Assembly (NCBI GenBank): GCA_024697945.1
Contig: JAILRU010000100.1
Location: 1 to 63,373 of the forward strand
Length of the DNA stretch: 63,373 nt
Direction of reading: 5' to 3'
Source of the DNA: Bacteroidaceae bacterium
GTDB lineage: Bacteria > Bacteroidota > Bacteroidia > Bacteroidales > Bacteroidaceae
This document shows positions 1-8,620 of this stretch, in pieces (positions within the stretch are counted from its first letter, which is position 1; each line of letters starts with the position of its first letter). Position numbers and translations under genes: made by a program. Under the pieces are notes generated by a model. It worked only from the letters and a program-made list of their open reading frames with translations, ran no database searches and was not told the DNA's origin.

Positions 1-1
1 G

Positions 2-445
2 CTGGCTTCCTTCGTGGAACTCATCAACGAGGAGTGCAGCCAGTCCATGCGCATCAAGCTGACTGACGAGAAGGGACAGAAGTTCGTCTCCATCTATCCC
101 AAGGTCAGCGGCTCCATCTCCGACAAGGAGGTTCAGGCTAACCCCACAAAGTATGAGGGTCGTCAGACTGCCCAGGAGAGTGACCTGACTGCCGATATGC
201 TGACTGTGACCCTGGCAGCTACTGTGGGTGTCAACGCCTCCAAGCAGTTCGCCAAGAACAGCCACATCGAGAAGGCTACAGCTCTGACCAACTCTGTTGC
301 TGATGAGGACGAGGAAGGTGGTGCTTCTTCCAACCCTAATCAAGGAGGCGGGAACGGCGGCAACACCGGCGGCGGTGGTGACAACGGCGGCAACAGCGGT
401 GACAACGGCGGTGGAGGTGGCAACCCAGGCGGGGATGCAGACTGA
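2..445 (+). CDS. C-terminal part of an unidentified protein with a Gly/Asn-rich acidic tail
   Basis: The frame is open to the left edge, so the N-terminus lies outside the window; the GTG at 14 is not a real start. About 100 residues of mixed sequence are followed by a low-complexity tail of Gly, Asn and Asp ending GGDAD. The protein at the other end of the window ends SGDAD, and Bacteroidales HU-related proteins often carry glycine-rich or Ig-like tails, so an HU-related DNA-binding protein is possible, but I see no clear HU motif in the visible part. A strong terminator follows at once. The tail could equally belong to any exported or nucleoid protein; function is unassigned. Confidence 0.6.
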   Translation: MASFVELINEECSQSMRIKLTDEKGQKFVSIYPKVSGSISDKEVQANPTKYEGRQTAQESDLTADMLTVTLAATVGVNASKQFAKNSHIEKATALTNSVADEDEEGGASSNPNQGGGNGGNTGGGGDNGGNSGDNGGGGGNPGGDAD

Positions 446-477
446 ATTTAAGCGGGGCTCAATGCTCCGCTTAAATT
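445..477 (+). terminator. Intrinsic terminator after the Gly-rich protein
   Basis: A perfect 11-bp stem (445-455 with 467-477) closes an 11-nt loop and overlaps the stop codon; T-rich sequence follows. Confidence 0.8.
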
Positions 478-536
478 TTAATTGATATTTATGAATTGTT
501 AATTATGAATTATAAGAGTTAATTTATATGTAATAG

Positions 537-568
537 TTTTGATTTTTGAATTAATTGTTGTATCTTTG
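537..568 (+). promoter_or_regulatory. gyrA promoter (Bacteroidetes type)
   Basis: TATCTTTG at 561-568 matches the -7 consensus TAnnTTTG. TTTTG at 537-541 lies 19 bp upstream as the -33 element. The predicted leader to the gyrA ATG is about 40 nt. Confidence 0.7.
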
Positions 569-612
569 TGCGCGAAAATAGACATACTTTCTTAAACGAG
601 TAAACGACTAAT

Positions 613-3126
613 ATGGAAGACCAAGAAAGAATAATCAAAGTTGACATCCAACAGGAGATGAAGAAGAGCTACATCGACTACTCGATGTCGGTCATCGTGG
701 CCCGTGCCTTGCCTGACGTGAGGGACGGCTTCAAGCCTGTTCATCGCCGTATCCTCTACGGCATGCGCGAACTGCGCAATTTCCACAACAGCCCCTATAA
801 GAAATGTGCCCGTATCGTGGGTGAAGTGCTCGGTAAGTACCACCCACACGGCGACAGCTCGGTATATATGGCCCTGGTGCGTATGGCTCAGGAATGGGCA
901 ATGCGCTACACTCTGGTAGATAAGCAGGGTAACTTCGGTAGCATCGACGGCGACAGTCCTGCCGCCATGCGTTACACGGAGGCCCGTCTCAGCCTGATGG
1001 GCGAGAGCATGATGGACGACCTGGAGAAGGAGACGGTGGATATGACCACGAACTTCGACGATACGCTGTTCGAACCCACCGTGATGCCGACCCGCATCCC
1101 CAACCTCCTGGTGAACGGCGCTACGGGTATCGCTGTCGGTATGGCAACGAATATCCCGACGCACAACCTGAGCGAGGTCATCGACGCCTGTGTGGCTTAC
1201 GTCGATAACAACGACCTCACCATCGATGACCTGATGCAGTACGTGAAGGGACCGGACTTCCCGACGGGTGCCTACATCATGGGCATGCAGGGCATCCGCG
1301 ATGCCTACGAAACGGGTAGGGGACGCATCATCATCCGCGCCAAGGCGGAGATTGAGAACGGCGACACACACGACAAGATTGTCGTCAGCGAAATCCCTTA
1401 CGGCGTCAACAAGCAGCAGCTTATTGAATACATTGCTCAACTGGTGGGCGACAAGAAGATTGACGGCATCAGCAACGTGAACGACGAGAGTGACTCGGAG
1501 GGCATGCGCATCGTTGTGGATTTGAAGCGCGACGCCAATGCCCGTGTCGTCCTGAACAAACTCTTCAAGATGACACCGATGCAGACCAGCTTCAGCGTGA
1601 ACAGCATCGCCCTGGTGAAGGGCCGTCCGCAGCTGCTCACCCTGAAGGACTTCATCAGCAACTTCATCGCCCATCGTCACGACGTCACCATACGCCGCAC
1701 GAAGTATGACCTCCGCAAGGCGGAAGAGAGGGCCCACATCCTGAAGGGTCTTATCATTGCCAGCGACAACATAGACGAGGTGGTGCAGATTATCAAGAAG
1801 AGCAAGACGCCCCAGGATGCCCAGCGTGCCCTGGAGGCCCGCTTCGCCCTGGACGAGCTGCAAAGCAAGGCCATCGTGGAGATGCGACTGGGTCAGCTGA
1901 CGGGCCTCAATCAGGAGAAGCTTCATGCCGAGTTCGACGAACTGATGGAGAAAATCAAATACTACAACCAAATCCTTACCGACGACGAGCTCTGCCGCAA
2001 GGTCATCAAGGACGAGCTCATAGAAATCAAGCAGCAGTACGGCGACGAGCGCCGCACGGAGATTCTGCCCAGCGCCGAGGAGTTCAATGCCGAGGACTTC
2101 TATGCCGACGACGAGGTGGTCATCACGATGAGCCACATGGGCTACATCAAGCGCATCCCGTTGGCAGACTTCAAGGCTCAGGGACGTGGCGGCATCGGCG
2201 TGAAGGCAAGTGCTACGCGCGACAACGACTTCATCGAGAAGATTTATCCCGCCACAATGCACAACACGATGCTCTTCTTCACCGACCGCGGACGCTGCTA
2301 CTGGCTGAAGGTCTATGACATCCCCGACGGCACCAAGCAGGGCAAGGGCCGCGCCATCCAGAACATGCTCATGATAGAGCCGGGCGATGCTGTTCGTGCT
2401 TGCCTTTGCATTCGCAAGTTGGGAGACCCCGAATTCTGTCAGAGCCACTATGTTGTATTTTGCACCAAGAATGGTATCATCAAGAAGACTTGCCTGACGG
2501 ATTACAGCCGTGTCCGCACAAACGGCGTCAATGCCATCAATATCCGCGAAGACGACCAGGTGATTGGCGTAGAGCTGACCAATGGCAAGAACGAGATTAT
2601 CATCGCAAGTGCAGCAGGTCTTGCTGTCCGCTTCGATGAAGATAAGGTTCGTCCGATGGGTCGCACGGCAACTGGTGTCTATGGTATCGACCTGACACAG
2701 GAGACACAGCCCAACAATCGTGTCGTGGGTATGTGTGTCATCAACGATGTAGAGACGGAAAGCATCATGGTGCTCAGCGAGAACGGCTTCGGTAAGAGGA
2801 CAGACGTTGAGGCATATCGCAAGACGAACCGTCACGCCAAAGGTGTCAAGACTTTGGATATCACGGAGAAGACAGGCGAGCTGGTTGCCATCACCGTCAT
2901 CAAGGACGACGACGACCTGATGATTATCAACAAGAGCGGTACTACCATCCGTCTGCACGCCGATGTCATCAAGGAGACCAAGAACCGCGTCACTCAGGGT
3001 ACCAAGGTCATCGAGCTGAAGAAGCGTAACGACGTCATCAGCCACCTGAGCGTAGTGCCTCGTGCAGACGACGAGCCAGAAGCTACCGATGAAGAGGTAG
3101 CGGGCGAAGCGCTAAATGAAAAGTGA
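613..3126 (+). CDS. gyrA: DNA gyrase subunit A
   Basis: Breakage-reunion subunit of the type IIA topoisomerase that introduces negative supercoils. At 837 residues it has the usual length. The catalytic tyrosine is Y121 in AMRYTEAR. The quinolone-determining segment reads [15 protein letters not shown]; the serine matching E. coli S83 is intact (S82), and the residue matching D87 is Met86. The GyrA box appears as QGRGGIG around residue 528, followed by the C-terminal DNA-wrapping beta-pinwheel blades. It is transcribed alone from the promoter at 537-568. The last residues (LNEK) and the spacer after the stop are made of the AAATGAAAAGTG repeat that recurs in the window. Assignment is secure from the motifs. 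Confidence 0.97.
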   Translation: MEDQERIIKVDIQQEMKKSYIDYSMSVIVARALPDVRDGFKPVHRRILYGMRELRNFHNSPYKKCARIVGEVLGKYHPHGDSSVYMALVRMAQEWAMRYTLVDKQGNFGSIDGDSPAAMRYTEARLSLMGESMMDDLEKETVDMTTNFDDTLFEPTVMPTRIPNLLVNGATGIAVGMATNIPTHNLSEVIDACVAYVDNNDLTIDDLMQYVKGPDFPTGAYIMGMQGIRDAYETGRGRIIIRAKAEIENGDTHDKIVVSEIPYGVNKQQLIEYIAQLVGDKKIDGISNVNDESDSEGMRIVVDLKRDANARVVLNKLFKMTPMQTSFSVNSIALVKGRPQLLTLKDFISNFIAHRHDVTIRRTKYDLRKAEERAHILKGLIIASDNIDEVVQIIKKSKTPQDAQRALEARFALDELQSKAIVEMRLGQLTGLNQEKLHAEFDELMEKIKYYNQILTDDELCRKVIKDELIEIKQQYGDERRTEILPSAEEFNAEDFYADDEVVITMSHMGYIKRIPLADFKAQGRGGIGVKASATRDNDFIEKIYPATMHNTMLFFTDRGRCYWLKVYDIPDGTKQGKGRAIQNMLMIEPGDAVRACLCIRKLGDPEFCQSHYVVFCTKNGIIKKTCLTDYSRVRTNGVNAINIREDDQVIGVELTNGKNEIIIASAAGLAVRFDEDKVRPMGRTATGVYGIDLTQETQPNNRVVGMCVINDVETESIMVLSENGFGKRTDVEAYRKTNRHAKGVKTLDITEKTGELVAITVIKDDDDLMIINKSGTTIRLHADVIKETKNRVTQGTKVIELKKRNDVISHLSVVPRADDEPEATDEEVAGEALNEK

Positions 3127-3195
3127 AAAATGAAAAGTGAAGGCTGCGATTAAGCAAGACTATAATGAACACATAAACCGTAAACATTAAATGAT

Positions 3196-4506
3196 ATGAA
3201 AAAGATTATGATTTCGATGGCACTGTTCCTTTGCGTCGGTACCATCATGGGACAGGTGGACAAGGCTGCCCTCAAGCAGGCCCAGAAAGAAGCCAAGGCT
3301 CAGATGACCGAGGCGCAGAAGATTGACGAAGCTATCAAGGCAAAGATAGACGCCAAGACCGCTACGAACGAGGAAATCTTCAGCGAGTGCAAGAAGGGTC
3401 AGGCCCTCATCCGCAAGGCTATCAAAAGCGGTGCTATTGCCGACAACAAGTTGGGAGAGGCTTACAGAATCAGCGCTGACTTTGCTCTCTTCCCCCACAA
3501 TGTGTTGCTGGGTCAGGCTATCAACAAGGAGCCTTTCGACACGGCTTTCTACTACTCGAACCTCAAGGTGATGACCAGTGCCATTCAGAACGAAATCAAG
3601 CATACGAAGGTTACGAAGGGCGAGGCTGGCAACGAAGGCTATATCAAAAGCAAGCTGATGAATCTGGCTCAGTGCGGCGACTATTACATTTATGCCGCTC
3701 AGTTCAACACGGAGTGCCAGCAGTATGACAAGGCCCTCGAAGCCTTCGAAACTGCTATCAACTACACCAAGATTTATCCCGAGGTGGCAGACAAGGCATC
3801 TCTCCGTATTCCGCCAGAACAGCTTGCCTACTATGCCTTCCATACTGCTCACGATGCCAAGATGTACGACAAGATGGATGAACTCTACGACATGGCTATG
3901 CAATATGCCGACGGCGCATCTGCAACGAAGCAGGTGAAGATTTCAGCCTATCTGGAACGCGGCGACTCTGCGGCTTGGGCAAACAATGTCCGTGAGATGA
4001 CCGTCAAGGAACCTCAGGGCAATGATGACTACATCCAGATGCTCATCGGCTACTACCTCAAGAAGGACAAGGCCGCAGGCAAGGACAGCAATGAGATGGT
4101 GAAGTACATTGACGAAGTGCTTGCCGTTGACCCCAATATCCTTATCGCCCGTTATGGCAAGGCTTACAGACTCTTCGAACAGGAGAAGTACGACGATGCA
4201 TTCGCCGAGTACCTCAAGTGTACGGAAATCAAGAGCGACTACTATGACGCATGGTATCAGTGCGGTCTCTGCAGGTATCGTCAGGCGCTTGCCTTGAATT
4301 CAACTGTCAGCACTATCAAGAATCAGGTAGAAGCTAAGAAGACACTCGAGAAGACTAAGGAACTCTTCGGTTCGGCCATCCCATACTTCGAGAAGGCACG
4401 TGAGTGCGCTCCCGACGAGCCGCAGAAGTGGGCTTTCGAGCTTCGCCAGTGCTACTCTGTCACCGGTCAGGCTGAAAAGGCAGCCGAGATGGATAAACTG
4501 CTTTAA
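3196..4506 (+). CDS. Exported TPR-repeat protein
   Basis: A 436-residue protein with an N-terminal signal peptide (about residues 1-20, hydrophobic core ending near IMGQ), so probably periplasmic or outer-membrane associated. The rest is helical with degenerate tetratricopeptide repeats, e.g. YDKALEAFETAINYT and YDDAFAEYLKCTEI. TPR arrays usually hold protein complexes together; no catalytic motif is visible. Its stop is 3 nt from the next gene's start, so the two TPR-type proteins are surely co-translated and may act together. The substrate or partner cannot be told from sequence. Confidence 0.85.
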   Translation: MKKIMISMALFLCVGTIMGQVDKAALKQAQKEAKAQMTEAQKIDEAIKAKIDAKTATNEEIFSECKKGQALIRKAIKSGAIADNKLGEAYRISADFALFPHNVLLGQAINKEPFDTAFYYSNLKVMTSAIQNEIKHTKVTKGEAGNEGYIKSKLMNLAQCGDYYIYAAQFNTECQQYDKALEAFETAINYTKIYPEVADKASLRIPPEQLAYYAFHTAHDAKMYDKMDELYDMAMQYADGASATKQVKISAYLERGDSAAWANNVREMTVKEPQGNDDYIQMLIGYYLKKDKAAGKDSNEMVKYIDEVLAVDPNILIARYGKAYRLFEQEKYDDAFAEYLKCTEIKSDYYDAWYQCGLCRYRQALALNSTVSTIKNQVEAKKTLEKTKELFGSAIPYFEKARECAPDEPQKWAFELRQCYSVTGQAEKAAEMDKLL

Positions 4507-4509
4507 ATA

Positions 4510-5796
4510 ATGCTGCCCAGACTGACGTCTTCTGTCTTCTTCTGTCTTCTTCTCTCTACATTTATCTTCTTTTCTGCTCCCTGTTCCGTAGCAGCAGCCA
4601 AGCAGAAGAAAGAGAAGAAGCCGAAGCAGGAACGGCTCGCAACGCTCTACAAGAACGCAAGGATGGCAATCAAGAACCAGGGAGGTCAAGATGCCGCCCT
4701 GAATGCCTTGCTCGGTGCGCTCAGCCGCCCTGAACTTAGTAACAAACAGCGAGCCAACATCTACTATACTGCCGCTTTGCTCGAAGAGTCGCTCAATGGC
4801 GTTGAGAATAAGAAAGCTTATCTCAAGCAGCCCTATGATACAGCGCGCTTCTTCAACAAGCTCGCCGGCATGTATAGCCAGTTGCGCCTGTGCGACAGCA
4901 TCGACCATATCCCTGATGCCAAAGGGAAGGTGCATGTCCGTATGCAGAAGAAGACGCAGGCACTTCGCCTCAAGCATCGTCGCAATATATTCGGAGGTGG
5001 TAAGTACTTCCTGTCCAAACGGGATTATGTATCAGCCTATCCCTTCTTCGACCTCTATTGTACATACAAGACAGACGGCAAGCGGCAAGAGACTGACTCG
5101 CTTTACCATCAGGCTGTGCTCTGGGCTACGCTGTCCTCCTTCCTTTGTGAGAACTATAATGGCACCATCAAGCATATAGACAACGCCATTGCCAATACCA
5201 ACCCTAACAACGCCATAATTCTACAGGAATACAAGGTGCGTTCCTTTGCCAAGCTGGAGAATGACAGCGCCTGGGTGTCTGCCCTGAAACAGGGCGTGCA
5301 GGACTACCCGCAGCATGACTATTTCTTCGTCCAGCTGGCAGACTGGTATCACGAGCATCGCAATTTCACCGAGGAGCGGGAACTGGCAGATATGCTCATC
5401 TCCAATACCGGCGGCAAGGCTATCCACTATTATGCCAAGTCGAATAGTTTCCTTGCAGAGGAGAGGTATGACGAGAGCATTGCGTATGCCGACAGTGCCA
5501 TTACTCTTCAGCCCGATTTCTCAGATGCCTACTACAACAAGGGCATCGCTTACCTGAATATGGCTGTCGTTGCACAGGAGAATAGCTGCAAGGATGTTAG
5601 AGACCCGCAGTATCTCATAGATAAACAAAATACGCAGGACCTCTATCTTAAGGCGCGTCCCTGCATGGAGATGGTGCGCAAGTTGGAGCCGGAGAATGAG
5701 AGCCGTTGGGCCTCGCCTCTTTATCGTATCTACCTCCACCTCAATCTCGGGGACGAGTTCAACGAGATAGACCACCTGCTCAATCCTCCCAAATAA
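4510..5796 (+). CDS. Second exported TPR-like protein
   Basis: A 428-residue product starting 3 nt after the previous stop. The N-terminus has a hydrophobic signal segment (about residues 8-28) followed by a Lys-rich stretch. The remainder is helical with TPR-like units such as YDESIAYADSAITLQPDFSDAY. It resembles its upstream neighbour in layout (signal, TPR array, no enzyme motif) and may be an old paralogue. The ATG at 4510 is chosen because it gives a full signal peptide and tight coupling. It ends against a bidirectional terminator shared with gldE. Confidence 0.8.
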   Translation: MLPRLTSSVFFCLLLSTFIFFSAPCSVAAAKQKKEKKPKQERLATLYKNARMAIKNQGGQDAALNALLGALSRPELSNKQRANIYYTAALLEESLNGVENKKAYLKQPYDTARFFNKLAGMYSQLRLCDSIDHIPDAKGKVHVRMQKKTQALRLKHRRNIFGGGKYFLSKRDYVSAYPFFDLYCTYKTDGKRQETDSLYHQAVLWATLSSFLCENYNGTIKHIDNAIANTNPNNAIILQEYKVRSFAKLENDSAWVSALKQGVQDYPQHDYFFVQLADWYHEHRNFTEERELADMLISNTGGKAIHYYAKSNSFLAEERYDESIAYADSAITLQPDFSDAYYNKGIAYLNMAVVAQENSCKDVRDPQYLIDKQNTQDLYLKARPCMEMVRKLEPENESRWASPLYRIYLHLNLGDEFNEIDHLLNPPK

Positions 5797-5816
5797 ATAA
5801 CATTGTCATGTGATAG

Positions 5817-5840
5817 AGGGGCAGGGGAGACCTTGCCCCT
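5817..5840. terminator. Bidirectional terminator between the TPR pair and gldE
   Basis: A 7-bp GC-rich stem (5817-5823 with 5834-5840) and 10-nt loop lie between two convergent stop codons. T-rich sequence follows on the plus side. Confidence 0.65.
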
Positions 5841-7148
5841 TTATTCGTTGTTGTGGACGATGACTTTCACCTTGACGATGCGGCGTTGGTCCACCTCCAG
5901 CACGTCGAAGGTGAAGCGCTTGTATTCGATGCGTTCGCCCTGAACGGGGAACTCGCCCTTGATTTCTAACAACAGACCGGCCAAGGTTTCCGCTTCTCCC
6001 TCGACAGTCTCGAAGTAACCGTCGTCGAGACCGAGTATCTTTGTGAAGTCGGACATGAGGGTCTTGGCCTCGAAGATGTAAGTGTTCTGATTCAGACGCT
6101 GATAGGGTTTTTCCTCGTCGTCGTATTCGTCGTTTATCTCACCTACGATTTCTTCCAGGATGTCTTCCATCGTCACGATGCCGCTTGTACCTCCGAACTC
6201 ATCTACCACGATGGCGATGTGCACCTTGTTGGCCTGGAAGTCGCGAAGCAAGTCGTCAACCATCTTGGTCTCAGGCACGAAATAGGCAGGGCGAATCAGG
6301 GTCTGCCAGCGGAAGCCATGCGGTTTTCCGAGATGGGGGATGAGGTCCTTGATGTAGAGCACGCCCTTGATGTTGTCCTGTGTTCCCTGATAGACAGGGA
6401 TTCGGCTGTAGTTGTTGGCAACGATACAGGCGAGGACGTCGCTGAACGAAGCCTTGATGTCGAGGTCCACGATATCCACTCGGCTTGTCATGATTTCCTT
6501 TGCCATCTCACCTCCGAAGCGTATGATACCCTTCAGCATGTTGCTCTCCTCGGCTATGTCTTTCTTGTCAGTCAGCTCCATTGCCTTCTCCAGGTCATCG
6601 ACGGTAAGCATATCCTCCTCATGATTGGCAAAGCGTTTTGTGATGACCTTGCTACGGATGAGCAGTCGGCTGAATGGCCAGAACACTTTACTCAGCACCT
6701 GGAGGGTGGGAGCGGCGAAGCGGCAGAATGCGAGTGCATGCTGGGCGCTGTAGATTTTGGGAATAATCTCACCAAAGAGCAGCAACAGGAAGGTGAGCAA
6801 GACCGTCATGACTGCGAACTCCAGCCAGTAGGCATGGCCGAAGTCAATCGTCTTTTCGAAGCAGAAGTAGAGGATGATGATGACTGCCACGTTTACCAGA
6901 TTGTTACTGATGAGGATGGTCGCCAGGAGGCGTTCGCTGTCATCCAACAGGGACGTAACCTTCTCGTCGGCAGGGTGTTTCTCCTCGTCAATTGTACTTC
7001 TGTCACTTGGTGTAAGGCTGAAGAAAGCAATCTCGCTGGCTGAGACGAAGCCCGAGCACAGGAGCAGGATGAAGACGATGCCGAAAGCAATCCAGACACC
7101 GAGGGTCGGCATATTGAAGCTAACTTCAGATATTATATCATTGAACAT
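5841..7148 (-). CDS. gldE: GldE-like CNNM/CorC-HlyC family membrane protein
   Basis: A 435-residue membrane protein of the HlyC/CorC class. Residues about 15-180 form the DUF21/CNNM transmembrane domain with a motif like SASEIAFFSL and GEIIPKIY. Two CBS domains follow (around 210-330, e.g. IMTSRVDIVDLD and VDEFGGTSGIVTMEDILEEIVGE), then a C-terminal CorC_HlyC domain. The family is linked to divalent cation transport; in gliding Flavobacteria GldE is a gliding-motility accessory next to ssb, and the same ssb-gldE order is kept here, although gldD and mutY are absent from both sides. The upstream ssb stop is 43 nt away, so the two are probably one transcript. Function in this organism, which need not glide, is inferred. 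Confidence 0.85.
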   Translation of the reverse strand: MFNDIISEVSFNMPTLGVWIAFGIVFILLLCSGFVSASEIAFFSLTPSDRSTIDEEKHPADEKVTSLLDDSERLLATILISNNLVNVAVIIILYFCFEKTIDFGHAYWLEFAVMTVLLTFLLLLFGEIIPKIYSAQHALAFCRFAAPTLQVLSKVFWPFSRLLIRSKVITKRFANHEEDMLTVDDLEKAMELTDKKDIAEESNMLKGIIRFGGEMAKEIMTSRVDIVDLDIKASFSDVLACIVANNYSRIPVYQGTQDNIKGVLYIKDLIPHLGKPHGFRWQTLIRPAYFVPETKMVDDLLRDFQANKVHIAIVVDEFGGTSGIVTMEDILEEIVGEINDEYDDEEKPYQRLNQNTYIFEAKTLMSDFTKILGLDDGYFETVEGEAETLAGLLLEIKGEFPVQGERIEYKRFTFDVLEVDQRRIVKVKVIVHNNE

Positions 7149-7191
7149 ATTATTACTACTGATGAATGATTATTTTAGGACAACTGTGGCT

Positions 7192-7536
7192 TCACTCTTC
7201 AATCTTCGCTTTGGGTGAAAGCATTTCGAGCGACTCGGCCCAAATCTCTGTGACAAAGTGCCTCATGCCGTTGCGGTCCTCGTAGTTGCGCGAGTGAATC
7301 TGTCCCTCGATGAAGAGCTTGTCGCCCTTATGTACATACTTCTCTACCACTTCGGCCAGCCCTCGCCAAAGCACGATGTTGTGCCATTCTGTGCGTTCGG
7401 GTACTTCGGTGCCGTCCTTCAGTTTGTAGGCACGTTCGGTTGTGGCGAGGGTCACACTTGCCACACAAACCCCATGGTCAATGTATTTCACTTCCGGCTC
7501 CTTGCCGACATTGCCTATCAGCATTACTTTATTCAT
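7192..7536 (-). CDS. ssb: Single-stranded DNA-binding protein, short form
   Basis: A 114-residue protein consisting of one OB fold, starting MNKVMLIGNVGKEPEV with RTEWHNIVLW, typical of bacterial SSB. It protects ssDNA in replication and repair. The protein stops just after the OB fold (EMLSPKAKIEE). It lacks both the flexible linker and the acidic DDLPF-type tip that recruits partners in most bacterial SSBs, and no frameshift is visible that would restore it. It is first in the ssb-gldE unit, with a TACTTTTG promoter box (minus) about 60 nt upstream. Confidence 0.92.
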   Translation of the reverse strand: MNKVMLIGNVGKEPEVKYIDHGVCVASVTLATTERAYKLKDGTEVPERTEWHNIVLWRGLAEVVEKYVHKGDKLFIEGQIHSRNYEDRNGMRHFVTEIWAESLEMLSPKAKIEE

Positions 7537-7592
7537 TGTAAGTTCGTGAGTTTTTGAGTTCGTGAGTTTTATATTTACGAGTTATTCTTGTG

Positions 7593-7600
7593 CAAAAGTA
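7593..7600 (-). promoter_or_regulatory. ssb-gldE promoter -7 box
   Basis: Read on the minus strand this is TACTTTTG, a match to TAnnTTTG, about 57 nt before the ssb start. Confidence 0.6.
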
Positions 7601-7644
7601 CAACAAAAAAAGATAAATGAAAAACGAATATTAAAAATTATTTG

Positions 7645-7652
7645 TAACTTTG
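7645..7652 (+). promoter_or_regulatory. Promoter -7 box for the endonuclease/phosphatase gene
   Basis: TAACTTTG matches TAnnTTTG and lies 45 nt ahead of the ATG at 7698. It is divergent from the ssb promoter. The leader is made of a TAACTCATAAACT-type simple repeat. Confidence 0.6.
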
Positions 7653-7697
7653 TACTCATAAACTTATAAACTTAATAACTCATAAACTCATAATCCT

Positions 7698-8582
7698 ATG
7701 AAATATCATCTTTTAGCACTTGCGTTGCTTATTCCCCTAATGGCAAATTGTAAATCTGTAAATGGAGAATCCGTAAATTGTAAATTACGATGGGGAACCT
7801 TCAACATCCGGCTTCAGAACCCCGGCGATGAAAAGGCCGGTTATGGATGGAGCGTCCGACGGGACCGTGTGGCCAACTATATCAAGAAGAACCATATCGA
7901 CGTCGTAGGTATGCAAGAGGTTCTGCATGCCCAGCTTGAAGACTTGCTGGCACGTCTGCCCGAATATGATTACGTCGGTGTAGGGCGTACCGATGGCAAG
8001 ACTAAGGGAGAGTATTCTCCTGTCTTTTTCCTCAAGGAGAAGTTCGAAGTCCTGGAGAAAGGCAACTTCTGGCTGAGCGAGACACCCGATGTTCCAGGCT
8101 CCGTGGGTTGGGATGCTGCCCTCGAGCGCATCGCCAGTTATGCGAAGCTCAGGGACAAGGCTACAGGAAAGGTCTTCATGGCTGTCAACACGCACTTCGA
8201 CCATGTCGGTGTGAAGGCTCGCAGAGAAAGTGCCAAGCTCATCATGAGAAAGATACAGGAGATTGTCGGTGACCGTCCGGCTGTCGTGACTGGTGACTTC
8301 AATGTCAGCGAGGACGACGAAGCCTACACCACCATGATTACCAAGCAAATGGTCAACGGTCACGTCTTTCAGCTCTATGATTCATACCACATGACGCCCA
8401 ACCACACGGGAACCACCTATACTTATCATGCTTTCTGTGAGATTCCGCCCCTCAAGTGCGAGAAGATTGACTTCATCTTCATCACTCCCACCATTCGTGT
8501 CAATCACTCGCATATAGAGGTTCCCAATCCCGAGGCGTTGCTTTCCGACCACAATCCTCACTGGGCAGACTTGGAGTTCTAA
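7698..8582 (+). CDS. Exported endonuclease/exonuclease/phosphatase-family hydrolase
   Basis: 294 residues with a signal peptide (about 1-18) and one EEP-fold domain. Catalytic signatures are QEV (Glu metal ligand, near residue 74), VNTHFDH, TGDFNVS and a terminal SDHNPHW. Proteins of this type in Bacteroidetes cleave phosphodiester or phosphomonoester bonds in nucleic acids, inositol phosphates or lipids; the substrate cannot be assigned. Residues about 18-30 after the signal are encoded by an AAATTGTAAATCTGTAAATGG-like repeat, the same type seen in spacers, so the mature N-terminus is partly repeat-derived. It has its own promoter and a strong terminator. Confidence 0.88.
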   Translation: MKYHLLALALLIPLMANCKSVNGESVNCKLRWGTFNIRLQNPGDEKAGYGWSVRRDRVANYIKKNHIDVVGMQEVLHAQLEDLLARLPEYDYVGVGRTDGKTKGEYSPVFFLKEKFEVLEKGNFWLSETPDVPGSVGWDAALERIASYAKLRDKATGKVFMAVNTHFDHVGVKARRESAKLIMRKIQEIVGDRPAVVTGDFNVSEDDEAYTTMITKQMVNGHVFQLYDSYHMTPNHTGTTYTYHAFCEIPPLKCEKIDFIFITPTIRVNHSHIEVPNPEALLSDHNPHWADLEF

Positions 8583-8584
8583 TA

Positions 8585-8615
8585 AAGAAACCTCCCTTTC
8601 ACGGGGAGGTTTCTT
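8585..8615. terminator. Bidirectional terminator
   Basis: An 11-bp stem (8585-8595 with 8605-8615) sits between convergent genes; its A- and T-rich ends serve both directions. Confidence 0.8.
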
Positions 8616-8620
8616 GTTTC

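Noticed and set aside
592..3045. An 817-codon open frame opposite gyrA
   Set aside because: It mirrors gyrA in the complementary frame; codon bias of gyrA keeps the frame open and the product has no recognisable motif.
5841..7148. Hemolysin
   Set aside because: The HlyC/CorC name is historical; the domains are DUF21 and CBS, with no toxin features.
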